From: Marinobacter lipolyticus | GTDB taxonomy: Bacteria; Pseudomonadota; Gammaproteobacteria; Pseudomonadales; Oleiphilaceae | Direction of reading: 5' to 3' | Assembly: GCF_018424605.1 (NCBI RefSeq) | Contig: NZ_QTKT01000004.1 | Span: 186,001-250,000 of the forward strand | Length of the DNA: 64,000 bases | Shown here: in pieces, positions 57,666 through 64,000 of the stretch | Position numbering within the stretch: the first letter of the stretch is position 1 | Layout: each line of letters opens with the position of its first letter | Program-made: the position numbers and the translations under genes | Notes under the pieces: generated by a model | The model's input: only the letters and a program-made list of their open reading frames with translations | What the model was told of the DNA's origin: nothing | Database searches by the model: none

Positions 57666-58427
57666 TCACGACGGCAGCTGTTTGAGATCCGCGCCATTCT
57701 CACGCACCCAGTAAGCAGCCGCGCCACACACCGCCGCCGGCACCACCACCAGATTCAGCACCGGCACCATGGCAGCCAGTGCCACCGGCAGGCCGAAACC
57801 GAAGGCAGACAGCCGGGTATCGCCCAGCAGCCGGCGCAGTGCGGGAAAACTGACTTTGTGGTTGTCCGCCGGGTAATCCACGTACTGCAGCGCCATCATC
57901 CAGCAGTTGAAGAGAAACCACAGAACCGCGGCCACCAGGTTTACTACGGGAATCAGACCAATGATCAACAAACCAATGGCGCGGGGCAGGTAATAAAGAA
58001 TCTTCTGCACTTCGCGCCAGAGTACGCGGGGGATATCCCGCACGATCTGCCCCCAGCTATCGTCGGTACTGACCTCCTGGCCGGTCAGGTGCTTCTCGGT
58101 CAGCTCCGCCAGATAACCGTAGAACGGGGCGCCGATCAGATTGGCCAGAATCACAAAACCATAGGCCAGCATCAGCAGGATCACCACGCCGTAGAGAATC
58201 CAGAACAGCCAGTCCAGGCTCTGCAACCAGGCCCAATCCGGCAGCCAGCCCATGGCTGCGGCAATCATGGCGGCGAACAGTTCCGCGAGAAAATAGAACA
58301 GCAGACCGAACAGCAGGACGTTGATCACCAGGGGAATGATGACAAACAAGCGCAGGCCCGGTTGGCGAATCAACCGGAACCCTTCACCGAGGTAACCCAG
58401 GCCACGAAAAAAGTTTCCCTTCAACAT
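57666..58427 (-). CDS. cysZ: CysZ/EI24-family membrane protein
   Basis: A 253-residue membrane protein with four long hydrophobic regions and the EI24/CysZ signature: GNFFRGLGYLGEGFRLI at the N-terminus, LIGAPFYGYLAELTEKHLTG in the middle and YPADNHKVSFPALRRLL near the C-terminus. CysZ carries sulfate into the cell for assimilation. The start at the ATG (58425-58427) is preferred to a TTG at 58469 because the extra 14 residues are not hydrophobic and not CysZ-like. No cys genes are nearby, so the sulfate role rests on family membership. Confidence 0.85.
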   Translation of the reverse strand: MLKGNFFRGLGYLGEGFRLIRQPGLRLFVIIPLVINVLLFGLLFYFLAELFAAMIAAAMGWLPDWAWLQSLDWLFWILYGVVILLMLAYGFVILANLIGAPFYGYLAELTEKHLTGQEVSTDDSWGQIVRDIPRVLWREVQKILYYLPRAIGLLIIGLIPVVNLVAAVLWFLFNCWMMALQYVDYPADNHKVSFPALRRLLGDTRLSAFGFGLPVALAAMVPVLNLVVVPAAVCGAAAYWVRENGADLKQLPS

Positions 58428-58522
58428 AGGTGGCAGTACCTCCGTTTCGATGACAGTGACGGGGCGCAAAGCATATCATGTTGCCACTGCCACCACAGCC
58501 CGATAGCTACCGGATTCCCCTG

Positions 58523-58924
58523 ATGGACGCACTGAAAAGCCAGCTTGATCAGATTCTCGACTGCCAACCACTTTGGCGGGTGGGCGTACTGATCTCGGTG
58601 ACGGGCATTCTTTACCTGGCCACCACCAGCACGCCCTATCCACTGCCGGCCTCCGCCAATGACAAGATCAATCACCTGGTGGCGTTCGCGGAACTGACCG
58701 TGGTGGCGCGGCTGGCCTGGCCGCGGATCAACCCGCTCCGGCTAGTGCCGGCCGTGCTGGGTTTCGGATTGCTGATTGAGGTCATCCAGTCGCAACTGCC
58801 CCACCGGGATTTCTCCCTGGCCGATGTGACCGCCGATGCCGCAGGCATGGCCATTGGCCTGCTGCCGTGGCCCGGGCTCAGGGGCAGAGCGAAGTCACGA
58901 CATCGCTCCAAAAACCGGATGTGA
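58523..58924 (+). CDS. VanZ-like membrane protein
   Basis: A 133-residue protein with three to four hydrophobic segments and the VanZ-family pattern: a DKINHLVAFAELTVVARL segment (conserved D-K-x-x-H), FGLLIEVIQSQLPHRDFSLADVTADAAGM with the ExxQ and DxxDxxxNxxG-like motifs. VanZ confers low-level teicoplanin resistance in enterococci, but chromosomal proteobacterial relatives have no known role. The start at 58523 follows CCCCTG without an obvious ribosome site; an upstream start at 58478 would overlap the cysZ promoter. Confidence 0.8.
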   Translation: MDALKSQLDQILDCQPLWRVGVLISVTGILYLATTSTPYPLPASANDKINHLVAFAELTVVARLAWPRINPLRLVPAVLGFGLLIEVIQSQLPHRDFSLADVTADAAGMAIGLLPWPGLRGRAKSRHRSKNRM

Positions 58925-58942
58925 GCATTTCGCCCGAAACTG

Positions 58943-58960
58943 TGTGAGATATTTCCCACA
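58943..58960 (+). promoter_or_regulatory. GacA/UvrY-type upstream activating box
   Basis: TGTGAGATATTTCCCACA is a partial dyad that matches the UvrY/GacA consensus TGTGAGAGATCTCTTACA at 14 of 18 positions. It lies about 170-180 bases upstream of the predicted start of the sRNA at 59130, the distance at which such boxes occur before rsmZ and csrB genes. Confidence 0.7.
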
Positions 58961-58978
58961 CGATATGTGCGACTTTTC

Positions 58979-58995
58979 TGTAACATTTTGTAAGC
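58979..58995. promoter_or_regulatory. TGTAA direct repeat, 10-bp period (second copy)
   Basis: TGTAACATTTTGTAAGC differs from the site at 8624-8640 at only two of 17 positions. It lies between the GacA box and the sRNA promoter, about 130-150 bases upstream of the RNA start. Confidence 0.35.
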
Positions 58996-59117
58996 GGCGC
59001 GACGAGGCTGACCGCCGCATTTTGTAACCAACTGTTTTTAAAGACACCGCAATTGTAAACCGACGGGAACACCGGAACTGACACATTTCCGACACCGGCA
59101 GGTCACATCAGGCTTGC

Positions 59118-59360
59118 TATAGTGAAGGTGTCAGGGATGACAGGGAAAAGGACGACGCACTGGATGCACCCCGGCAACGGATGCAGGGAGAGGCAAGGAC
59201 ACAGGGACGCCTCGCTTAAAGGATAATATTCGGATTGCCGGCTCGGACGCTGGCACCATGGAGTGGCACAAGGACAACGCAACACGGCAGTTGCAGACAT
59301 CGCAAGGACGCGACGACCTGTTCCGAAAAGGGCAGCCTACGGGTTGCCCTTTATTTTTTT
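59118..59360 (+). ncRNA. CsrB/RsmZ-type CsrA-sequestering small RNA
   Basis: A non-coding gene with a -10 element (TATAGT, 59118-59123), a predicted RNA start near 59130 and a terminator ending at 59360, giving about 230 bases. The transcript carries fourteen GGA motifs, many as AAGGAC, AGGGAC or AGGGA, spread along its length and mostly between short pairing segments, the hallmark of RNAs that titrate CsrA/RsmA. A GacA/UvrY-like box lies about 175 bases upstream. The -35 region is poor, as expected for an activator-dependent promoter. It lies in a 440-base gap between the VanZ-like gene and a methyltransferase gene on the other strand. The exact 5' end is inferred. Confidence 0.85.
59327..59360. 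terminator. terminator of the sRNA, shared with the convergent gene
   Basis: A GGGCAGCC/GGTTGCCC stem (59330-59337 with 59342-59349, one G-T pair) with a TACG loop is flanked by AAA and TTT and followed by TTATTTTTTT. It ends the sRNA and, read from the other side, can stop the convergent methyltransferase transcript whose stop is at 59365. Confidence 0.88.
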
Positions 59361-59364
59361 GTGT

Positions 59365-60024
59365 TTACGGATTCCCCGCCACCCGATAGATTCTGACCTG
59401 ATTGAACTCTTCGAATTCATTGAGATCCGGCCAGGTCCTGCCTTCGATAACCGTGAGCCGATGGTACTGGTCATCCCCCAGGTCTTTGACCCGCGAATCC
59501 GCCAACAACACTTCCGGGGCCGCGGCCCTGAACGCCTGCAGCAACGGTCGGTTTTCCGGGTCGTACAGCACATCCGCCGCCACGACCAGATCAATGGGCT
59601 CAGGGCGTTGATGCCAGTCCCCGCACAGGGTGACGGTGACCCCATTCAATTGGGCATTGGCGGCGACGGCATCCAGCGCCGCCGGATCAATATCGCAGGC
59701 AATGGCTTCAGCGGCCCCGGCCATGGCCGCGGCGATCGCCACAACCCCGGAACCGGCGCCAAAATCCAGCACCCGCTTGCCTGCCACCTGCTCGGGATGC
59801 GACAGGATCCACTGGGCCAGTACCTGGCCGCTGGCCCAGCAGAACGACCAGTAGGCCGGCTCACCCACCACCGCCTGGGCTTCGTCATGGCTCAACGGCC
59901 CCTCCAGCACCGACGGATCGAACAGATGAAGGCCGATATCAGGACACCCGCGCGGGTGGGTGACCGCAACACGGCCGCGGCTGAGGGTCTTCTGCAAATG
60001 CTGATTGAGTCGGCTCTGGTACAT
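59365..60024 (-). CDS. class I SAM-dependent methyltransferase (ETFB lysine methyltransferase-like)
   Basis: A 219-residue methyltransferase with motif I VLDFGAGSGVVAIAAA, motif post-I CDIDPAALDAV and the substrate-loop motif DLVVAADVLYD. The N-terminal EPAYWSFCWASGQVLA resembles the ETFB-lysine methyltransferase / METTL20 group that modifies the electron-transfer flavoprotein beta subunit; this is assignment by resemblance, and other small protein-lysine methyltransferases share the fold. If right, it would tie to the acyl-CoA dehydrogenases that feed electrons to ETF. The start is the ATG at 60024 with GGAG five bases upstream. Confidence 0.75.
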   Translation of the reverse strand: MYQSRLNQHLQKTLSRGRVAVTHPRGCPDIGLHLFDPSVLEGPLSHDEAQAVVGEPAYWSFCWASGQVLAQWILSHPEQVAGKRVLDFGAGSGVVAIAAAMAGAAEAIACDIDPAALDAVAANAQLNGVTVTLCGDWHQRPEPIDLVVAADVLYDPENRPLLQAFRAAAPEVLLADSRVKDLGDDQYHRLTVIEGRTWPDLNEFEEFNQVRIYRVAGNP

Positions 60025-60112
60025 CACGTCTCCGGCGGTGCCCGCAAACGAGCATAAAAACAGTCTCTTCGTTATACTGCAACCTCATTTTTTCCAGTAA
60101 TCCGACACCCCG

Positions 60113-61216
60113 ATGGCCTCCAGACCCGACACCGAAGACTACCTGTCCCTGTTCCTCAACGACGTGCCGCTGATGGACGTGCGGGCCCCTGTGGAATTTA
60201 CCAGGGGCAGCTTCCCGACCGCCGAGAATGCGCCACTGATGAACGACGAGGAGCGTCATCGGGTGGGCATCTGCTACAAGGAAAAGGGCCAGGACCGCGC
60301 CATTGAACTGGGCCATCAGCTGGTGGCAGGCGACATCAAGGCGCACCGCATCGAGGCGTGGAAACGCTTCGTTGCCACTCACCCCGACGGCTATCTGTTC
60401 TGCTTCCGGGGCGGCCTGCGGTCACGCCTGACCCAGCAGTGGATTCGCGATGCCGGCATCGACTATCCGCTGGTCAAGGGCGGTTACAAGGCGCTGCGCC
60501 GGTTCCTCATCGACAGCCTGGAATCGCTGATAGCCTCCTCGGACTTCCGGATTCTCAGTGGCCGCACCGGCACCGGTAAGACCCGCGTCCTGCAGCAATT
60601 ACCCAACCCGGTGGATCTTGAGGGGCTGGCCAATCACCGCGGGTCCAGTTTCGGTCGCCAGGTAACGCCGCAACCGTCCCAGATCGACTTCGAGAATCGC
60701 CTGGCAGTGGCCATGCTCAAGGCCACCCATCACGCGGGCGGGCCGATTTACCTGGAAGACGAGAGCCGCCTGGTGGGGCGCTGCGCCCTGCCGGAAACTC
60801 TGAAGCAGCGCATGTCGGAAGTACCGCTGATGGTACTGGAGCAACCGATGGCAGAACGCATCGCCATCATCCGGGAGGACTATGTGGAAAGCATGCTGGC
60901 CGACTACACCGCCCGGGACGGCGACGAGGCCGGCTGGCTCAACTTCCACGACTACCTGCTCAGCGCCCTGGACCGCATCCGCAAGCGCCTGGGCGGTGAA
61001 CGCCACCGGGAGCTGCGGACGATGATGACCGCCGCCCTCGAAGAGCAACAGCGCAGCGGTGACACCCGTCTTCACGACGCCTGGATTCGCGCGCTACTGG
61101 AAAACTACTACGACCCGATGTACGACTACCAGCTCAGCCAGAAACAGGGCCGGGTGGTGGTCCAGGGGGCTCCCGACGTCATCGTCGATTGGGCCAATCG
61201 GTCACGGAATTCGTAA
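60113..61216 (+). CDS. mnmH: tRNA 2-selenouridine synthase
   Basis: MnmH (SelU/YbbB) replaces sulfur with selenium at the wobble uridine of some tRNAs, via a geranyl intermediate. The 367-residue protein has an N-terminal rhodanese domain with its active cysteine in FCFRGGLRS (C97) and a C-terminal P-loop domain starting GRTGTGKT (150-157). Selenophosphate supplied by SelD is needed; selD is not in this window. A TTATACT sequence at 60072-60078 is a possible -10. It stands alone between the methyltransferase and mscS. Confidence 0.94.
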   Translation: MASRPDTEDYLSLFLNDVPLMDVRAPVEFTRGSFPTAENAPLMNDEERHRVGICYKEKGQDRAIELGHQLVAGDIKAHRIEAWKRFVATHPDGYLFCFRGGLRSRLTQQWIRDAGIDYPLVKGGYKALRRFLIDSLESLIASSDFRILSGRTGTGKTRVLQQLPNPVDLEGLANHRGSSFGRQVTPQPSQIDFENRLAVAMLKATHHAGGPIYLEDESRLVGRCALPETLKQRMSEVPLMVLEQPMAERIAIIREDYVESMLADYTARDGDEAGWLNFHDYLLSALDRIRKRLGGERHRELRTMMTAALEEQQRSGDTRLHDAWIRALLENYYDPMYDYQLSQKQGRVVVQGAPDVIVDWANRSRNS

Positions 61217-61331
61217 CAACGGCCCGACGGGCTTACCAGCAAGTTGCAATCTGCGCCGGTTTCGGCTTTGCTGTAACCACGTTCACCAAGCCATTCAATC
61301 GATAATCTGATCAAGAACAAGGAGTCACCCG

Positions 61332-62186
61332 ATGGAAGAGTTGTTCGGAGAGAGCGGGCGCGCGTCCGAATTCGTCGACCAGGGCATCGCCCTGGTCATG
61401 GCTTACGCCCCCAAGGTCGTTCTCGCCATCATCACACTGGTGGTCGGCCTCTGGCTGATCAACCGCTTTATCGGCGTTCTCGACAAAAAACTCGGGGAAA
61501 AAGACCCGACCCTCAATAAGTTCCTGTGCGGCCTGATCGGCGCCGTTCTCAAGATTCTGCTGGTGATCTCCGCCGCCTCGATGGTCGGCATCGCCACCAC
61601 CTCGTTCATCGCGGTGATCGGTGCCGCCGGTCTGGCCATTGGCCTGGCCTTGCAGGGCAGCCTGGCGAACTTTGCCGGGGGGGTGCTGATTCTGATCTTC
61701 AAACCGTTCAAGGTGGGTGACACCATTGAGGCCGAGGGCTTCCTTGGCGCCGTGGCGGAAATCAGCATTCTTTACACCGTGGTCAACACCTTCGACAACC
61801 GCCGCATTGTGATCCCCAACGGCAGTCTATCCAACGCCACGCTGGTGAACGTCAGCATCTACGACAAGCGCCGTTGCGACATGACCTTCGGCATTGGGTA
61901 CAACGACGACATCGACGCCGCCAAGGCCATCTGCCAGCGCCTGTTCGAGGAGGATGACCGGTCGCTGATGGACCCGCCACCGCGCATCTGTGTTGGCGGG
62001 CTGGGTGACAACTCCGTCGACATCATGTTCCGCGCCTGGGTGGCCACCGACGATCTGTGGCCCTACTACTGGGACATGCAGGAAAAAGTGAAGAAGGCGT
62101 TCGATGCCGAAGGCATCAGCATTCCCTTCCCGCAGCGCGATGTGCACCTGTACACCCACGGGGAATCGGGACAGACGTCTCAATAA
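61332..62186 (+). CDS. mscS: small-conductance mechanosensitive channel
   Basis: MscS opens on membrane tension to release solutes after osmotic downshock. The 284-residue protein has three transmembrane segments; the pore-lining third helix is GAAGLAIGLALQGSLANFAGG with the Gly/Ala packing and the central Gln-Gly kink. VIPNGSLSNATLVNVS starts the cytoplasmic beta domain, and a vestibule alpha/beta domain follows. Length equals E. coli MscS. A good AAGGAG precedes the ATG. A GC-rich hairpin follows the gene at 62237-62265. Confidence 0.95.
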   Translation: MEELFGESGRASEFVDQGIALVMAYAPKVVLAIITLVVGLWLINRFIGVLDKKLGEKDPTLNKFLCGLIGAVLKILLVISAASMVGIATTSFIAVIGAAGLAIGLALQGSLANFAGGVLILIFKPFKVGDTIEAEGFLGAVAEISILYTVVNTFDNRRIVIPNGSLSNATLVNVSIYDKRRCDMTFGIGYNDDIDAAKAICQRLFEEDDRSLMDPPPRICVGGLGDNSVDIMFRAWVATDDLWPYYWDMQEKVKKAFDAEGISIPFPQRDVHLYTHGESGQTSQ

Positions 62187-62236
62187 ACCGGTTACCGGCT
62201 CGCATTCTGTGCAACCTCAACTAAGCTGACGTTAAT

Positions 62237-62265
62237 GGCGCCTGCCGGCCTTACCGGCGGGCGCC
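62237..62265. other. GC-rich hairpin after mscS
   Basis: GGCGCCTGCCGG (62237-62248) pairs with CCGGCGGGCGCC (62254-62265) over 12 positions with one T-G pair and a five-base loop. No T-run follows. It may terminate or stabilise the mscS mRNA. Confidence 0.4.
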
Positions 62266-62338
62266 AGGCCACCGGGGCCAGGCTCAGCGCAATCACCGGC
62301 CCCCGCCCCGCTGTCATTGCTGGTAGGAGGTTGTCACT

Positions 62339-62896
62339 ATGCCGGTACAGCAGTTGAAGGACTTTCTCGATCAGGCAGGCCTGGAATACATGTGCCTGTC
62401 CCATCCCACGGCGTTCACCGCCCAACAACTAGCCCATCACGTTAAAATTGCCGGCGACCGGGTGGTGAAAACCGTCATCATCGAGCTCGATGGCAAGATG
62501 GCCATGCTGGTGATGCCAGCCACCTGGCGCATTCGCTGGGACCGGCTTTCCGGCATTCTGGACACCGATTTTGTCGACCTCGCCGACGAGCAGGAATTCC
62601 AGGACCGCTTTCCCGATTGCGAAGTGGGCGCTATGCCCCCCTTTGGCAACCTCTTTGGCATGTCGGTTTATTGCGCGGAGTCACTGACCGAGCAACCGGA
62701 ACTGGCGTTCGCCGCCGGCAGCCACACCGAATCGGTGCATATGAAAACCGCCGATTTCCTGAACCTGGTGCAGCCCATGGTGCTGAATCAGGGTTTTGTG
62801 AAACCGGGCGCGCAGAAACCGGCCTGGCTTGCCAAGCGGCGTCAGCGACCGGACGAGCTGGCCGACACCAGGGTATCGAGTCTGGCCGGTTACTGA
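62339..62896 (+). CDS. YbaK/ProX-type aminoacyl-tRNA deacylase
   Basis: A 185-residue protein with a YbaK/aaRS-associated domain: the N-terminal LSHPTAFTAQQLAHHVKIAGDRVVKTVIIELDGK contains the conserved Ala-x-x-x-H and Lys-T substrate residues, and FGMSVYCAESLTEQPELAFAAGSHTESVHM is the second half of the pocket. Such proteins hydrolyse mischarged tRNAs such as Cys-tRNA(Pro). A C-terminal tail of about 30 residues is extra. AGGAGG eight bases before the ATG supports the start. Confidence 0.88.
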   Translation: MPVQQLKDFLDQAGLEYMCLSHPTAFTAQQLAHHVKIAGDRVVKTVIIELDGKMAMLVMPATWRIRWDRLSGILDTDFVDLADEQEFQDRFPDCEVGAMPPFGNLFGMSVYCAESLTEQPELAFAAGSHTESVHMKTADFLNLVQPMVLNQGFVKPGAQKPAWLAKRRQRPDELADTRVSSLAGY

Positions 62897-62958
62897 AGCG
62901 GGCTGCTTGTCTGAAATCCTCCATCGCGTAAACTGGGGATCTCAGACAGGAACCCGTT

Positions 62959-64000
62959 ATGACTCAAGCTTTTGACATGGTTGTGGTCGGTGCCGGCATG
63001 GTGGGTGCCGCCCTGGCCAGCGGACTTGGCCAGAATGGCTTTCGGGTTGCGCTGGTGGACAAGCAGAACGCCCCGCAGTTCGACGCAGAGGCGGCGCCGG
63101 ATATCCGGGTGTCGGCGCTCAGTGCCGGCAGCGAACGCTACCTGCAACAGCTGGGGGCGTGGTCCCCGATCCTCGACCTGCGTGCCACGGTGTACCGTCG
63201 CCTTGCGGTGTGGGATGCCGCCCGCCACCCGCTCAGCAACCTGATTCCCCGTACTGCCACCGAGGTGCTGTTCAACGCCGCGGACCTGTCCGCCACCCAC
63301 CTCGGCCACTCCGCCACCCACCTCGGCCACATTGTCGAAAACCGGATTACCCAACAGGCGTTATGGCAGTGCGCCGAAGCCCAGCCATCGGTAACGCTGC
63401 TGCCCGGCACCGGCGTGACGGCGCTGGAAAGCGCAGAGACCCATGCCACGGTGACTCTGGACAATGGCGACACCCTGACCTGCCAGCTGGTTATCGGCGC
63501 CGACGGCGCCCAGTCGCGGGTACGGGACCTGGCGGGCATTGGCGTGACCCGGGACCAGTATGCGCAACAGGCCATGGTCGTCTCTGTTCGTTACCGCGGC
63601 GAGGCGCAGGACATCACCTGGCAGGCCTTCCATCCGTCCGGGCCACGGGCATTTTTGCCGTTGCACAGCGCCGGCGATGCCCACCCCGGGGAAAGCTGGG
63701 CGTCCCTGGTCTGGTACGATGCGCCGGAGACCCTGGCGCGGCTGAAAACGCTGGATCACGAAGCGCTGTTGGCAGAAATCCAGAAGGGGTTTCCCGCGGA
63801 TCTGCCGCCATTGACCCACATCGACGCCCGCGCCAGCTTCCCCATCGCCCGCCAACACGCCAAACACTACCATCACCGTCGCGTCGTACTGGTCGGGGAC
63901 GCCGCCCACACCATCAACCCGCTGGCGGGCCAGGGCGTCAACCTCGGCTTTCAGGACGCCGCCTGCCTGCAGGCCATGCTCCGTGAAGCCCGGCGCAGCG
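62959..64000 (+). CDS. UbiH/UbiF-family FAD hydroxylase, partial
   Basis: The first 347 codons of a ubiquinone-biosynthesis aromatic hydroxylase; the reading frame is still open at the window end. It has the FAD fold motif VVGAGMVGAALA (9-20), the GADGAQSRVRDL motif (residues about 180-191) and the second flavin motif VGDAAHTINPLAGQGVNLGFQD (from about 313). UbiH, UbiF and UbiI cannot be told apart safely by eye. A 21-bp tandem duplication (63289-63330) inserts a seven-residue repeat (ATHLGHS) just before LGHIVENRI. The start ATG lies 18 bases after CAGACAGGA. Confidence 0.9.
   Translation, partial: MTQAFDMVVVGAGMVGAALASGLGQNGFRVALVDKQNAPQFDAEAAPDIRVSALSAGSERYLQQLGAWSPILDLRATVYRRLAVWDAARHPLSNLIPRTATEVLFNAADLSATHLGHSATHLGHIVENRITQQALWQCAEAQPSVTLLPGTGVTALESAETHATVTLDNGDTLTCQLVIGADGAQSRVRDLAGIGVTRDQYAQQAMVVSVRYRGEAQDITWQAFHPSGPRAFLPLHSAGDAHPGESWASLVWYDAPETLARLKTLDHEALLAEIQKGFPADLPPLTHIDARASFPIARQHAKHYHHRRVVLVGDAAHTINPLAGQGVNLGFQDAACLQAMLREARRS
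63289..63330 (+). repeat. perfect 21-bp tandem duplication within the ubiH-like gene
   Basis: The 21 bases at 63289-63309 are repeated exactly at 63310-63330. The duplication keeps the reading frame and yields SATHLGH twice in a row. Confidence 0.95.

Noticed and set aside
59263..60057. A plus-strand frame of 264 codons overlapping the sRNA end
   Set aside because: It crosses the sRNA terminator and runs antisense to the methyltransferase; composition is shadow-like.
63289..63330. CRISPR-like or microsatellite array
   Set aside because: Only two adjacent units with no spacer and inside a coding frame; it is a simple tandem duplication.

Overview
The window reads as a chromosomal segment of a GC-rich, aerobic, marine-type gammaproteobacterium of the Pseudomonas/Marinobacter/Alcanivorax kind. 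Gene content and order support this: GMC oxidoreductase-coaD-ferredoxin, hemB next to ppk1, and rubB-rubA-hpt-ubiC-ubiA-phoB-phoR-response regulator all resemble Pseudomonas-type gene order. Lipid and hydrocarbon functions are prominent: rubredoxin and its reductase, two acyl-CoA dehydrogenases, TesB, a Baeyer-Villiger-type monooxygenase and a lipase foldase. I saw no rRNA, tRNA, insertion sequence, prophage or CRISPR array.

Layout. 1-8.5 kb: GMC oxidoreductase, CoaD, ferredoxin, then minus-strand YdgA-like, Ppk1, HemB, lipase foldase and a SutA-like RNA polymerase regulator. 8.6-13.7 kb: a TetR regulator with an AidB-like dehydrogenase, a DUF503 protein and PanP aspartate decarboxylase. 13.7-20.2 kb: a small unknown protein, a Pi transporter, a diguanylate cyclase, a MioC-like flavodoxin and a membrane EAL protein. 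20.2-28 kb: TesB, RubB/RubA, Hpt-UbiC-UbiA, PhoB-PhoR and a second response regulator. 28-37 kb: MltB-like transglycosylase, YdjM-like protein, RsuA, a one-domain asparaginase, PBP7, a second EAL protein and IlvD. 37-41.7 kb: monooxygenase, ferritin-like protein, a scar where an SDR gene and a TetR gene have both lost their 5' halves, HPP protein and PAAR protein. 41.9-50.5 kb: phosphoketolase, cation P-type ATPase, Yip1 protein, Ald-GST pair and a dienelactone hydrolase. 50.5-64 kb: PlsC, CspA, CrcB, FadE, RapA, CysZ-like, VanZ-like, a CsrB/RsmZ-type sRNA, a methyltransferase, MnmH, MscS, YbaK-like and a UbiH-family hydroxylase cut by the window end.

Connections. Phosphate is a theme: PhoBR with a Pho box, a Pi transporter, polyphosphate kinase and an acetyl-phosphate-forming phosphoketolase. 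Cyclic di-GMP is another: one apparently active cyclase with an I-site and two membrane EAL proteins with degenerate GGDEF domains. Global post-transcriptional control is represented by a CsrA-sequestering RNA gene that carries a GacA/UvrY-like box.

The most unusual non-coding signal is a set of four long hairpins, each just downstream of a stop codon, at about 11.2, 13.6, 24.9 and 39.0 kb. Their stems are 25-29 bp and nearly perfect, and the stem sequence differs at every locus, whereas the loop-side core is shared by three of them. I cannot tie this family to a named repeat class from the sequence alone.
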